DNA of 64,000 bases from assembly GCA_963514095.1 (NCBI GenBank), contig CAUPSS010000067.1:932501-996500 (forward strand). Reading direction: 5' to 3'. The first letter of the stretch is position 1, and every line of letters begins with the position of its first letter. The stretch is from Eutrigla gurnardus (lineage: Eukaryota; Chordata; Actinopteri; Perciformes; Triglidae). Below, piece after piece: positions 28,401 to 43,754 of this stretch. The notes under the pieces were generated by a model. That model was not told the origin of the DNA, made no database searches, and saw only the letters and a list, made by a program, of their open reading frames with translations. Position numbers and translations under genes: made by a program.

Positions 28401-31400
28401 GATAGACTGGTTACCTGTCTGTCTCTACATGTCTCCCTGTGATAGACTGGTTACCTGTCTGTCTCTACATGTCCCCCTGTGATAGACTGGTTACCTGTCT
28501 GTCTCTACATGTCTCCCTGTGATAGACTGGTTACCTGTCTGTCTCTACATGTCTCCCTGTGATAGACTGGTTACCTGTCTGTCTCTACATGTCAGCCCTG
28601 TGATAGACTGGTCACCTGTCTGTCTCTACATGTCAGCCTGTGATAGACTGGTTACCTGTCTGTCTCTACATGTCTCCCTGTGATAGACTGGTTACCTGTC
28701 TGTCTCTACATGTCTCCCTGTGATAGACTGGTTACCTGTCTGTCTCTACATGTCCCCCTGTGATAGACTGGTTACCTGTCTGTCTCTACATGTCTCCCTG
28801 TGATAGACTGGTTACCTGTCTGTCTCTACATGTCGGCCCCATGATAGACTGGTTACCTGTCTGTCTCTACATGTCTCCCTGTGATAGACTGGTTACCTGT
28901 CTGTCTCTACATGTCTCCCTGTGATAGACTGGTTACCTGTCTGTCTCTACATGTCGGCCCTGTGATAGACTGGTTACCTGTCTGTCTCTACATGTCAGCC
29001 CTGTGATAGACTGGTTGCCTGTCTGTCTCTACATGTCTCCCTGTGATAGACTGGTTACCTGTCTGTCTTTACATGTCTCCCTGTGATAGACTGGTTACCT
29101 GTCTGTCTCTACATGTCTCCCTGTGATAGACTGGTTACCTGTCTGTCTCTACATGTCTCCCTGTGATAGACTGGTTACCTGTCTGTCTCTACATGTCCCC
29201 CTGTGATAGACTGGTTACCTGTCTGTCTCTACATGTCTCCCTGTGATAGACTGGTTACCTGTCTGTCTCTACATGTCTCCCTGTGATAGACTGGTTACCT
29301 GTCTGTCTCTACATGTCAGCCCTGTGATAGACTGGTCACCTGTCTGTCTCTACATGTCAGCCTGTGATAGACTGGTTACCTGTCTGTCTCTACATGTCAG
29401 CCCTGTGATAGACTGGTCACCTGTCTCTCTCTACATGTCAGCCCTGTGATAGACTGGTCACCTGTCTGTCTCTACATGTCAGCCCTGTGATAGACTGGTT
29501 ACCTGTCTGTCTCTACATGTCTCCCTGTGATAGACTGGTTACCTGTCTGTCTCTAAATGTCGGCCCCGTGATAGACTGGTTACCTGTCTGTCTCTACATG
29601 TCTCCCTGTGATAGACTGGTTACCTGTCTGTCTCTACATGTCTCCCTGTGATAGACTGGTTACCTGTCTGTCTCTACATGTCTCCCTGTTATAGACTGGT
29701 TACCTGTCTGTCTCCACATGTCTCCATGTGATAGATTGGTTACCTGTCTGTCTCTACATGTCCCCCTGTGATAGACTGGTTACCTGTCTGTCTCTACATG
29801 TCTCCCTGTGATAGACTGGTTACCTGTCTGTCTCTACATGTCGGCCCCGTGATAGACTGGTTACCTGTCTGTCTCTACATGTCTCCCTGTGATATACTGG
29901 TTACCTATCTGTCTCTACATGTCTCCCTGTGATAGACTGGTTACCTGTCTGTCTCTACATGTCCCCCTGTGATAGACTGGTTACCTGTCTGTATCTACAT
30001 GTCTCCCTGTGATAGACTGGTCACCTGTCTGTCTCTACATGTCTCCCTGTGATAGACTGGTTACCTGTCTGTCTTTACATGTCTCCCTGTGATAGACTGG
30101 TTACCTGTCTGTCTCTCCATGTCTCCCTGTGATAGACTGGTTACCTGTCTGTCTCTACATGTCTCCCTGTGATAGACTGGTTACCTGTCTGTCTCTACAT
30201 GTCCCCCTGTGATAGACTGGTTACCTGTCTGTCTCCATGTCTCCATGTGATAGACTGGTTACCTGTCTGTCTCTACATGTCTCCCTGTGATAGACTGGTT
30301 ACCTGTCTGTCTCTACATGTCCCCCTGTGATAGACTGGTTACCTGTCTGTCTCTACATGTCTCCCTGTGATAGACTGGTTACCTGTCTGTCTCTCCATGT
30401 CGGCCCCGTGATAGACTGGTTACCTGTCTGTCTCTACATGTCTCCCTGTGATAGACTGGTTACCTGTCTGTCTCTACATGTCTCCCTGTGATAGACTGGT
30501 TACCTGTCGGTCTCTACATGTCTCCCTGTGATAGACTGGTTACCTGTCTGTCTCCACATGTCTCCATGTGATAGACTGGTTACCTGTCTGTCTCTACATG
30601 TCCCCCTGTGATAGACTGGTTACCTGTCGGTCTCTACATGTCTCCCTGTGATAGACTGGTTACCTGTCTGTATCTACATGTCTCCATGTGATAGACTGGT
30701 TACCTGTCTGTCTCTACATGTCAGCCCTATGATAGACTGGTTACCTGTCTGTCTCTACATGTCTCCCTGTGATAGACTGGTCACCTGTCTGTCTCTACAT
30801 GTCTCCCTGTGATAGACTGGTCACCTGTCTGTCTCTACATGTCTCCCTGTGATAGACTGGTTACCTGTCTGTCTCTACATGTCTCCCTGTGATAGACTGG
30901 TCACCTGTCTGTCTCTACATGTCTCCCTGTGATAGACTGGTTACCTGTCTGTCTTTACATGTCTCCCTGTGATAGACTGGTTCCCTGTCTGTCTCTACAT
31001 GTCTCCCTGTGATAGACTGGTTACCTGTCTGTCTCTACATGTCTCCCTGTGATAGACTGGTTACCTGTCTGTCTCTACATGTCCCCCTGTGATAGACTGG
31101 TTACCTGTCTGTCTCTACATGTCTCCCTGTGATAGACTGGTTACCTGTCTGTCTCTACATGTCTCCCTGTGATAGACTGGTTACCTGTCTGTCTCTACAT
31201 GTCCCCCTGTGATAGACTGGTTACCTGTCTGTCTCTACATGTCTCCCTGTGATAGACTGGTTACCTGTCTGTCTCTACATGTCGGCCCCATGATAGACTG
31301 GTTACCTGTCTGTCTCTACATGTCTCCCTGTGATAGACTGGTTACCTGTCTGTCTCTACATGTCTCCCTGTGATAGACTGGTTACCTGTCTGTCTCTACA

Positions 31401-32177
31401 TGTCGGCCCTGTGATAGACTGGTTACCTGTCTGTCTCTACATGTCAGCCCTGTGATAGACTGGTTGCCTGTCTGTCTCTACATGTCTCCCTGTGATAGAC
31501 TGGTTAACTGTCTGTCTCTACATGTCCCCCTGTGATAGACTGGTTACCTGTCTGTCTCTACATGTCTCCCTGTGATAGACTGGTTACCTGTCTGTCTCTA
31601 CATGTCTCCCTGTGATAGACTGGTTACCTGTCTGTCTCTACATGTCCCCCTGTGATAGACTGGTTACCTGTCTGTCTCTACATGTCTCCCTGTGATAGAC
31701 TGGTTACCTGTCTGTCTCTACATGTCCCCCTGTGATAGACTGGTTACCTGTCTGTCTCTACATGTCTCCCTGTGATAGACTGGTTACCTGTCTGTCTCTA
31801 CATGTCGGCCCCATGATAGACTGGTTACCTGTCTGTCTCTACATGTCTCCCTGTGATAGACTGGTTACCTGTCTGTCTCTACATGTCTCCCTGTGATAGA
31901 CTGGTTACCTGTCTGTCTCTACATGTCGGCCCTGTGATAGACTGGTTACCTGTCTGTCTCTACATGTCAGCCCTGTGATAGACTGGTTACCTGTCTGTCT
32001 CTACATGTCTCCCTGTGATAGACTGGTTACCTGTCTGTCTCTACATGTCAGCCCTATGATAGACTGGTTACCTGTCTGTCTCTACATGTCAGCCCTGTGA
32101 TAGACTGGTTACCTGTCTGTCTCTACATGTCAGCCCTGTGATAGACTGGTTACCTGTCTGTCTGTACATGTCTCCCT

Positions 32178-34997
32178 GTGATAGACTGGTTACCTGTCTG
32201 TCTCTACATGTCTCCCTGTGATAGACTGGTTACCTGTCTGTCTCTAAATGTCGGCCCCGTGATAGACTGGTTACCTGTCTGTCTCTACATGTCTCCCTGT
32301 GATAGACTGGTTACCTGTCTGTCTCTACATGTCAGCCCTGTGATAGACTGGTTACCTGTCTGTCTGTACATGTCTCCCTGTGATAGACTGGTTACCTGTC
32401 TGTCTCTACATGTCTCCCTGTGATAGACTGGTTACCTGTCTGTCTCTACATGTCAGCCCTGTGATAGACTGGTTACCTGTCTGTCTCTACATGTCTCCCT
32501 GTGATAGACTGGTTACCTGTCTGTCTCTACATGTCTCCCTGTGATAGACTGGTTACCTGTCTGTCTCTACATGTCCCCCTGTGATAGACTGGTTACCTGT
32601 CTGTCTCTACATGTCTCCCTGTGATAGACTGGTTACCTGTCTGTCTCTACATGTCTCCCTGTGATAGACTGGTTACCTGTCTGTCTCTACATGTCTCCCT
32701 GTGATAGACTGGTTACCTGTCTGTCTCTACATGTCCCCCTGTGATAGACTGGTTACCTGTCTGTCTCTACATGTCTCCCTGTGATAGACTGGTTACCTGT
32801 CTGTCTCTACATGTCTCCCTGTGATAGACTGGTTACCTGTCTGTCTCTACATGTCCCCCTGTGATAGACTGGTTACCTGTCTGTCTCTACATGTCTCCCT
32901 GTGATAGACTGGTTACCTGTCTGTCTCTACATGTCGGCCCCATGATAGACTGGTTACCTGTCTGTCTCTACATGTCTCCCTGTGATAGACTGGTTACCTG
33001 TCTGTCTCTACATGTCTCCCTGTGATAGACTGGTTACCTGTCTGTCTCTACATGTCGGCCCTGTGATAGACTGGTTACCTGTCTGTCTCTACATGTCAGC
33101 CCTGTGATAGACTGGTTGCCTGTCTGTCTCTACATGTCTCCCTGTGATAGACTGGTTACCTGTCTGTCTTTACATGTCTCCCTGTGATAGACTGGTTACC
33201 TGTCTGTCTCTACATGTCTCCCTGTGATAGACTGGTTACCTGTCTGTCTCTACATGTCTCCCTGTGATAGACTGGTTACCTGTCTGTCTCCACATGTCTC
33301 CATGTGATAGACTGGTTACCTGTCTGTCTCTACATGTCAGCCCTATGATAGACTGGTTACCTGTCTGTCTCTACATGTCAGCCCTGTGATAGACTGGTTA
33401 CCTGTCTGTCTCTACATGTCAGCCCTGTGATAGACTGGTTACCTGTCTGTCTGTACATGTCTCCCTGTGATAGACTGGTTACCTGTCTGTCTCTACATGT
33501 CAGCCCTGTGATAGACTGGTTACCTGTCTGTCTGTACATGTCTCCCTGTGATAGACTGGTTACCTGTCTGTCTCTACATGTCTCCCTGTGATAGACTGGT
33601 TACCTGTCTGTCTCTACATGTCTCCCTGTGATAGACTGGTTACCTGTCTGTCTCTAAATGTCGGCCCCGTGATAGACTGGTTACCTGTCTGTCTCTACAT
33701 GTCTCCCTGTGATAGACTGGTTACCTGTCTGTCTCTACATGTCAGCCCTGTGATAGACTGGTTACCTGTCTGTCTGTACATGTCTCCCTGTGATAGACTG
33801 GTTACCTGTCTGTCTCTACATGTCTCCCTGTGATAGACTGGTTACCTGTCTGTCTCTACATGTCAGCCCTGTGATAGACTGGTTACCTGTCTGTCTCTAC
33901 ATGTCTCCCTGTGATAGACTGGTTACCTGTCTGTCTCTACATGTCTCCCTGTGATAGACTGGTTACCTGTCTGTCTCTACATGTCCCCCTGTGATAGACT
34001 GGTTACCTGTCTGTCTCTACATGTCTCCCTGTGATAGACTGGTTACCTGTCTGTCTCTACATGTCTCCCTGTGATAGACTGGTTACCTGTCTGTCTCTAC
34101 ATGTCTCCCTGTGATAGACTGGTTACCTGTCTGTCTCTACATGTCCCCCTGTGATAGACTGGTTACCTGTCTGTCTCTACATGTCTCCCTGTGATAGACT
34201 GGTTACCTGTCTGTCTCTACATGTCTCCCTGTGATAGACTGGTTACCTGTCTGTCTCTACATGTCCCCCTGTGATAGACTGGTTACCTGTCTGTCTCTAC
34301 ATGTCTCCCTGTGATAGACTGGTTACCTGTCTGTCTCTACATGTCGGCCCCATGATAGACTGGTTACCTGTCTGTCTCTACATGTCTCCCTGTGATAGAC
34401 TGGTTACCTGTCTGTCTCTACATGTCTCCCTGTGATAGACTGGTTACCTGTCTGTCTCTACATGTCGGCCCTGTGATAGACTGGTTACCTGTCTGTCTCT
34501 ACATGTCAGCCCTGTGATAGACTGGTTGCCTGTCTGTCTCTACATGTCTCCCTGTGATAGACTGGTTACCTGTCTGTCTTTACATGTCTCCCTGTGATAG
34601 ACTGGTTACCTGTCTGTCTCTACATGTCTCCCTGTGATAGACTGGTTACCTGTCTGTCTCTACATGTCTCCCTGTGATAGACTGGTTACCTGTCTGTCTC
34701 CACATGTCTCCATGTGATAGACTGGTTACCTGTCTGTCTCTACATGTCAGCCCTATGATAGACTGGTTACCTGTCTGTCTCTACATGTCAGCCCTGTGAT
34801 AGACTGGTTACCTGTCTGTCTCTACATGTCAGCCCTGTGATAGACTGGTTACCTGTCTGTCTGTACATGTCTCCCTGTGATAGACTGGTTACCTGTCTGT
34901 CTCTACATGTCAGCCCTGTGATAGACTGGTTACCTGTCTGTCTGTACATGTCTCCCTGTGATAGACTGGTTACCTGTCTGTCTCTACATGTCTCCCT
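32178..34997. repeat. 1410-bp tandem block duplication
   Basis: Positions 32178-33587 and 33588-34997 have the same unit order at an offset of 1410. The ccacatgtctccatg unit appears near 33291 and 34701. The match ends where the second copy meets a cagccctatg unit near 35030. I found no difference between the two copies at the places I compared, which suggests a recent duplication. Confidence 0.75.
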
Positions 34998-37085
34998 GTG
35001 ATAGACTGGTTACCTGTCTGTCTCTACATGTCAGCCCTATGATAGACTGGTTACCTGTCTGTCTCTACATGTCAGCCCTGTGATAGACTGGTTACCTGTC
35101 TGTCTCTACATGTCAGCCCTGTGATAGACTGGTTACCTGTCTGTCTGTACATGTCTCCCTGTGATAGACTGGTTACCTGTCTGTCTCTACATGTCTCCCT
35201 GTGATAGACTGGTTACCTGTCTGTCTCTAAATGTCGGCCCCGTGATAGACTGGTTACCTGTCTGTCTCTACATGTCTCCCTGTGATAGACTGGTTACCTG
35301 TCTGTCTCTACATGTCTCCCTGTGATAGACTGGTTACCTGTCTGTCTCTACATGTCTCCCTGTGATAGACTGGTTACCTGTCTGTCTCTACATGTCTCCC
35401 TGTGATAGACTGGTTACCTGTCTGTCTCTACATGTCCCCCTGTGATAGACTGGTTACCTGTCTGTCTACATGTCTCCATGTGATAGACTGGTTACCTGTC
35501 TGTCTCTACATGTCTCCCTGTGATAGACTGGTTACCTGTCTGTCTCTACATGTCCCCCTGTGATAGACTGGTTACCTGTCTCTCTCTACATGTCTCCCTG
35601 TGATAGACTGGTTACCTGTCTGTCTCTCCATGTCGGCCCCGTGATAGACTGGTTACCTGTCTGTCTCTACATGTCTCCCTGTGATAGACTGGTTACCTGT
35701 CTGTCTCTACATGTCTCCCTGTGATAGACTGGTTACCTGTCTGTCTCCACATGTCTCCATGTGATAGACTGGTTACCTGTCTGTCTCTACATGTCAGCCC
35801 TATGATAGACTGGTTACCTGTCTGTCTCTACATGTCAGCCCTGTGATAGACTGGTTACCTGTCTGTCTCTACATGTCAGCCCTGTGATAGACTGGTTACC
35901 TGTCTGTCTGTACATGTCTCCCTGTGATAGACTGGTTACCTGTCTGTCTCTACATGTCAGCCCTGTGATAGACTGGTTACCTGTCTGTCTGTACATGTCA
36001 GCCCTGTGATAGACTGGTTACCTGTCTGTCTCTACATGTCTCCCTGTGATAGACTGGTTACCTGTCTGTCTCTACATGTCAGCCCTATGATAGACTGGTT
36101 ACCTGTCTGTCTCTACATGTCAGCCCTGTGATAGACTGGTTACCTGTCTGTCTCTACATGTCAGCCCTGTGATAGACTGGTTACCTGTCTGTCTGTACAT
36201 GTCTCCCTGTGATAGACTGGTTACCTGTCTGTCTCTACATGTCTCCCTGTGATAGACTGGTTACCTGTCTGTCTCTAAATGTCGGCCCCGTGATAGACTG
36301 GTTACCTGTCTGTCTCTACATGTCTCCCTGTGATAGACTGGTTACCTGTCTGTCTCTACATGTCAGCCCTGTGATAGACTGGTTACCTGTCTGTCTGTAC
36401 ATGTCTCCCTGTGATAGACTGGTTACCTGTCTGTCTCTACATGTCTCCCTGTGATAGACTGGTTACCTGTCTGTCTCTACATGTCAGCCCTGTGATAGAC
36501 TGGTTACCTGTCTGTCTCTACATGTCTCCCTGTGATAGACTGGTTACCTGTCTGTCTCTACATGTCTCCCTGTGATAGACTGGTCACCTGTCTGTCTCTA
36601 CATGTCTCCCTGTGATAGACTGGTTACCTGTCTGTCTTTACATGTCTCCCTGTGATAGACTGGTTACCTGTCTGTCTCTACATGTCTCCCTGTGATAGAC
36701 TGGTTACCTGTCTGTCTCTACATGTCTCCCTGTGATAGACTGGTTACCTGTCTGTCTCTACATGTCCCCCTGTGATAGACTGGTTACCTGTCTGTCTCTA
36801 CATGTCTCCCTGTGATAGACTGGTTACCTGTCTGTCTCTACATGTCTCCCTGTGATAGACTGGTTACCTGTCTGTCTCTACATGTCCCCCTGTGATAGAC
36901 TGGTTACCTGTCTGTCTCTACATGTCTCCCTGTGATAGACTGGTTACCTGTCTGTCTCTACATGTCGGCCCCATGATAGACTGGTTACCTGTCTGTCTCT
37001 ACATGTCTCCCTGTGATAGACTGGTTACCTGTCTGTCTCTACATGTCTCCCTGTGATAGACTGGTTACCTGTCTGTCTCTACATG

Positions 37086-38859
37086 TCGGCCCTGTGATAG
37101 ACTGGTTACCTGTCTGTCTCTACATGTCAGCCCTGTGATAGACTGGTTGCCTGTCTGTCTCTACATGTCTCCCTGTGATAGACTGGTTACCTGTCTCTCT
37201 TTACATGTCTCCCTGTGATAGACTGGTTACCTGTCTGTCTCTACATGTCTCCCTGTGATAGACTGGTTACCTGTCTGTCTCTACATGTCTCCCTGTGATA
37301 GACTGGTTACCTGTCTGTCTCTACATGTCCCCCTGTGATAGACTGGTTACCTGTCTGTCTCTACATGTCTCCCTGTGATAGACTGGTTACCTGTCTGTCT
37401 CTACATGTCTCCCTGTGATAGACTGGTTACCTGTCTGTCTCTACATGTCAGCCCTGTGATAGACTGGTCACCTGTCTGTCTCTACATGTCAGCCTGTGAT
37501 AGACTGGTTACCTGTCTATCTCTACATGTCAGCCCTGTGATAGACTGGTCACCTGTCTCTCTCTACATGTCAGCCCTGTGATAGACTGGTCACCTGTCTG
37601 TCTCTACATGTCAGCCCTGTGATAGACTGGTTACCTGTCTGTCTCTACATGTCTCCCTGTGATAGACTGGTTACCTGTCTGTCTCTAAATGTCGGCCCCG
37701 TGATAGACTGGTTACCTGTCTGTCTCTACATGTCTCCCTGTGATAGACTGGTTACCTGTCTGTCTCTACATGTCTCCCTGTGATAGACTGGTTACCTGTC
37801 TGTCTCTACATGTCTCCCTGTTATAGACTGGTTACCTGTCTGTCTCCACATGTCTCCATGTGATAGATTGGTTACCTGTCTGTCTCTACATGTCCCCCTG
37901 TGATAGACTGGTTACCTGTCTGTCTCTACATGTCTCCCTGTGATAGACTGGTTACCTGTCTGTCTCTACATGTCGGCCCTGTGATAGACTGGTTACCTGT
38001 CTGTCTCTACATGTCAGCCCTGTGATAGACTGGTTGCCTGTCTGTCTCTACATGTCTCCCTGTGATAGACTGGTTACCTGTCTCTCTTTACATGTCTCCC
38101 TGTGATAGACTGGTTACCTGTCTGTCTCTACATGTCTCCCTGTGATAGACTGGTTACCTGTCTGTCTCTACATGTCTCCCTGTGATAGACTGGTTACCTG
38201 TCTGTCTCTACATGTCCCCCTGTGATAGACTGGTTACCTGTCTGTCTCTACATGTCTCCCTGTGATAGACTGGTTACCTGTCTGTCTCTACATGTCTCCC
38301 TGTGATAGACTGGTTACCTGTCTGTCTCTACATGTCAGCCCTGTGATAGACTGGTCACCTGTCTGTCTCTACATGTCAGCCTGTGATAGACTGGTTACCT
38401 GTCTATCTCTACATGTCAGCCCTGTGATAGACTGGTCACCTGTCTCTCTCTACATGTCAGCCCTGTGATAGACTGGTCACCTGTCTGTCTCTACATGTCA
38501 GCCCTGTGATAGACTGGTTACCTGTCTGTCTCTACATGTCTCCCTGTGATAGACTGGTTACCTGTCTGTCTCTAAATGTCGGCCCCGTGATAGACTGGTT
38601 ACCTGTCTGTCTCTACATGTCTCCCTGTGATAGACTGGTTACCTGTCTGTCTCTACATGTCTCCCTGTGATAGACTGGTTACCTGTCTGTCTCTACATGT
38701 CTCCCTGTTATAGACTGGTTACCTGTCTGTCTCCACATGTCTCCATGTGATAGATTGGTTACCTGTCTGTCTCTACATGTCCCCCTGTGATAGACTGGTT
38801 ACCTGTCTGTCTCTACATGTCTCCCTGTGATAGACTGGTTACCTGTCTGTCTCTACATG
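37086..38859. repeat. 887-bp tandem block duplication with a private variant
   Basis: Positions 37086-37972 and 37973-38859 are colinear at an offset of 887. Both carry the base change giving ctatctctac (37516 and 38403), which I did not see in other blocks of this type. Both edges fall in tcggccc-type units, so the exchange probably took place between a tcggcccc unit and a tcggccctg unit. Confidence 0.8.
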
Positions 38860-41800
38860 TCGGCCCCGTGATAGACTGGTTACCTGTCTGGCTCTACATG
38901 TCTCCCTGTGATATACTGGTTACCTATCTGTCTCTACATGTCTCCCTGTGATAGACTGGTTACCTGTCTGTCTCTACATGTCCCCCTGTGATAGACTGGT
39001 TACCTGTCTGTATCTACATGTCTCCCTGTGATAGACTGGTTACCTGTCTGTCTTTACATGTCTCCCTGTGATAGACTGGTTACCTGTCTGTCTCTCCATG
39101 TCTCCCTGTGATAGACTGGTTACCTGTCTGTCTCTACATGTCTCCCTGTGATAGACTGGTTACCTGTCTGTCTCTACATGTCCCCCTGTGATAGACTGGT
39201 TACCTGTCTGTCTACATGTCTCCATGTGATAGACTGGTTACCTGTCTGTCTCTACATGTCTCCCTGTGATAGACTGGTTACCTGTCTGTCTCTACATGTC
39301 CCCCTGTGATAGACTGGTTACCTGTCTGTCTCTACATGTCTCCCTGTGATAGACTGGTTACCTGTCTGTCTCTCCATGTCGGCCCCGTGATAGACTGGTT
39401 ACCTGTCTGTCTCTACATGTCTCCCTGTGATAGACTGGTTACCTGTCTGTCTCTACATGTCTCCCTGTGATAGACTGGTTACCTGTCGGTCTCTACATGT
39501 CTCCCTGTGATAGACTGGTTACCTGTCTGTCTCCACATGTCTCCATGTGATAGACTGGTTACCTGTCTGTCTCTACATGTCCCCCTGTGATAGACTGGTT
39601 ACCTGTCTGTCTCTACATGTCAGCCCTGTGATAGACTGGTTACCTGTCTGTCTGTACATGTCTCCCTGTGATAGACTGGTTACCTGTCTGTCTCTACATG
39701 TCTCCCTGTGATAGACTGGTTACCTGTCTGTCTCTAAATGTCGGCCCCGTGATAGACTGGTTACCTGTCTGTCTCTACATGTCTCCCTGTGATAGACTGG
39801 TTACCTGTCTGTCTCTACATGTCTCCCTGTGATAGACTGGTTACCTGTCTGTCTCTACATGTCTCCCTGTGATAGACTGGTTACCTGTCTGTCTCTACAT
39901 GTCTCCCTGTGATAGACTGGTTACCTGTCTGTCTCTACATGTCCCCCTGTGATAGACTGGCTACCTGTCTGTCTCCATGTCTCCATGTGATAGACTGGTT
40001 ACCTGTCTGTCTCTACATGTCTCCCTGTGATAGACTGGTTACCTGTCTGTCTCTACATGTCAGCCCTGTGATAGACTGGTTACCTGTCTGTCTCTACATG
40101 TCTCCCTGTGATAGACTGGTTACCTGTCTGTCTCTACATGTCTCCCTGTGATAGACTGGTCACCTGTCTGTCTCTACATGTCTCCCTGTGATAGACTGGT
40201 TACCTGTCTGTCTTTACATGTCTCCCTGTGATAGACTGGTTACCTGTCTGTCTCTACATGTCTCCCTGTGATAGACTGGTTACCTGTCTGTCTGTACATG
40301 TCTCCCTGTGATAGACTGGTTACCTGTCTGTCTCTACATGTCAGCCCTGTGATAGACTGGTTACCTGTCTGTCTGTACATGTCTCCCTGTGATAGACTGG
40401 TTACCTGTCTGTCTCTACATGTCTCCCTGTGATAGACTGGTTACCTGTCTGTATCTACATGTCTCCCTGTGATAGACTGGTTACCTGTCTGTCTCCACAT
40501 GTCTCCCTGTGATAGACTGGTTACCTGTCTGTCTCTACATGTCCCCCTGTGATAGACTGGTTACCTGTCTGTCTCTACATGTCTCCCTGTGATAGACTGG
40601 TTACCTGTCTGTCTCTACATGTCGGCCCCGTGATAGACTGGTTACCTGTCTGTCTCTACATGTCTCCCTGTGATAGACTGGTTACCTATCTGTCTCTACA
40701 TGTCTCCCTGTGATAGACTGGTTACCTGTCTGTCTCTACATGTCCCCCTGTGATAGACTGGTTACCTGTCTGTCTCTACATGTCTCCCTGTGATAGACTG
40801 GTTATGTGTCTGTCTCCACATGTCTCCATGTGATAGACTGGTTACCTGTCTGTCTCTACATGTCAGCCCTGTGATAGACTGGTTACCTGTCTGTCTCTAC
40901 ATGTCAGCCCTGTGATAGACTGGTTACCTGTCTGTCTGTACATGTCTCCCTGTGATAGACTGGTTACCTGTCTGTCTCTACATGTCTCCCTGTGATAGAC
41001 TGGTTACCTGTCTGTCTCTACATGTCCCCCTGTGATAGACTGGTTACCTGTCTGTCTCTACATGTCTCCCTGTGATAGACTGGTTACCTGTCTGTCTCTA
41101 CATGTCTCCCTGTGATAGACTGGTTACCTGTCTGTCTCTACATGTCCCCCTGGATAGACTGGTTACATGTCTGTCTCTACATGTCTCCCTGTGATAGACT
41201 GGTTACCTGTCTGTCTCTACATGTCTCCCTGTGATAGACTGGTTACCTGTCTGTCTCTACATGTCCCCCTGTGATAGATTGGTTACCTGTCTGTCTCTAC
41301 ATGTCTCCCTGTGATAGACTGGTTACCTGTCTGTCTCTACATGTCGGCCCCATGATAGACTGGTTACCTGTCTGTCTCTACATGTCTCCCTGTGATAGAC
41401 TGGTTACCTGTCTGTCTCTACATGTCTCCCTGTGATAGACTGGTTACCTGTCTGTCTCTACATGTCGGCCCTGTGATAGACTGGTTACCTGTCTGTCTCT
41501 ACATGTCAGCCCTGTGATAGACTGGTTGCCTGTCTGTCTCTACATGTCAGCCCTGTGATAGACTGGTTACCTGTCTGTCTCTACATGTCTCCCTGTGATA
41601 GACTGGTTACCTGTCTGTCTCTACATGTCTCCCTGTGATAGACTGGTTACCTGTCTGTCTCTACATGTCAGCCCTGTGATAGACTGGTTACCTGTCTGTC
41701 TCTACATGTCCCCCTGTGATAGACTGGTTACCTGTCGGTCTCTACATGTCTCCCTGTGATAGACTGGTTACCTGTCTGTCTCTACATGTCTCCCTGTGAT

Positions 41801-43754
41801 AGACTGGTTACCTGTCTGTCTCCACATGTCTCCATGTGATAGACTGGTTACCTGTCTGTCTCTACATGTCAGCCCTGTGATAGACTGGTTGCCTGTCTGT
41901 CTCTACATTTCAGCCCTGTGATAGACTAGTTACCTGTCTGTCTCTACATGTCTCCCTGTGATAGACTGGTTACCTGTCTGTCTCTACATGTCTCCCTGTG
42001 ATAGACTGGTTACCTGTCTGTCTCTACATGTCTCCCTGTGATAGACTGGTTACCTGTCTGTCTCTACATGTCAGCCCTGTGATAGACTGGTCACCTGTCT
42101 GTCTCTACATGTCAGCCTGTGATAGACTGGTTACCTGTCTGTCTCTACATGTCAGCCCTGTGATAGACTGGTCACCTGTCTCTCTCTACATGTCAGCCCT
42201 GTGATAGACTGGTCACCTGTCTGTCTCTACATGTCAGCCCTGTGATAGACTGGTTACCTGTCTGTCTCTACATGTCTCCCTGTGATAGACTGGTTACCTG
42301 TCTGTCTCTAAATGTCGGCCCCGTGATAGACTGGTTACCTGTCTGTCTCTACATGTCTCCCTGTGATAGACTGGTTACCTGTCTGTCTCTACATGTCTCC
42401 CTGTGATAGACTGGTTACCTGTCTGTCTCTACATGTCTCCCTGTGATAGACTGGTTACCTGTCTGTCTCCACATGTCTCCATGTGATAGATTGGTTACCT
42501 GTCTGTCTCTACATGTCCCCCTGTGATAGACTGGTTACCTGTCTGTCTCTACATGTCTCCCTGTGATAGACTGGTTACCTGTCTGTCTCTACATGTCGGC
42601 CCCGTGATAGACTGGTTACCTGTCTGTCTCTACATGTCTCCCTGTGATATACTGGTTACCTATCTGTCTCTACATGTCTCCCTGTGATAGACTGGTTACC
42701 TGTCTGTCTCTACATGTCCCCCTGTGATAGACTGGTTACCTGTCTGTATCTACATGTCTCCCTGTGATAGACTGGTCACCTGTCTGTCTCTACATGTCTC
42801 CCTGTGATAGACTGGTTACCTGTCTGTCTTTACATGTCTCCCTGTGATAGACTGGTTACCTGTCTGTCTCTCCATGTCTCCCTGTGATAGACTGGTTACC
42901 TGTCTGTCTCTACATGTCTCCCTGTGATAGACTGGTTACCTGTCTGTCTCTACATGTCCCCCTGTGATAGACTGGTTACCTGTCTGTCTACATGTCTCCA
43001 TGTGATAGACTGGTTACCTGTCTGTCTCTACATGTCTCCCTGTGATAGACTGGTTACCTGTCTGTCTCTAAAAGTCCCCCTGTGATAGACTGGTTACCTG
43101 TCTGTCTCTACATGTCTCCCTGTGATAGACTGGTTACCTGTCTGTCTCTCCATGTCGGCCCCGTGATAGACTGGTTACCTGTCTGTCTCTACATGTCTCC
43201 CTGTGATAGACTGGTTACCTGTCTGTCTCTACATGTCTCCCTGTGATAGACTGGTTACCTGTCTGTCTCCACATGTCTCCATGTGATAGACTGGTTACCT
43301 GTCTGTCTCTACATGTCAGCCCTATGATAGACTGGTTACCTGTCTGTCTCTACATGTCAGCCCTGTGATAGACTGGTTACCTGTCTGTCTCTACATGTCA
43401 GCCCTGTGATAGACTGGTTACCTGTCTGTCTGTACATGTCTCCCTGTGATAGACTGGTTACCTGTCTGTCTCTACATGTCAGCCCTGTGATAGACTGGTT
43501 ACCTGTCTGTCTGTACATGTCTCCCTGTGATAGACTGGTTACCTGTCTGTCTCTACATGTCTCCCTGTGATAGACTGGTTACCTGTCTGTCTCTACATGT
43601 CAGCCCTATGATAGACTGGTTACCTGTCTGTCTCTACATGTCAGCCCTGTGATAGACTGGTTACCTGTCTGTCTCTACATGTCAGCCCTGTGATAGACTG
43701 GTTACCTGTCTGTCTGTACATGTCTCCCTGTGATAGACTGGTTACCTGTCTGTC

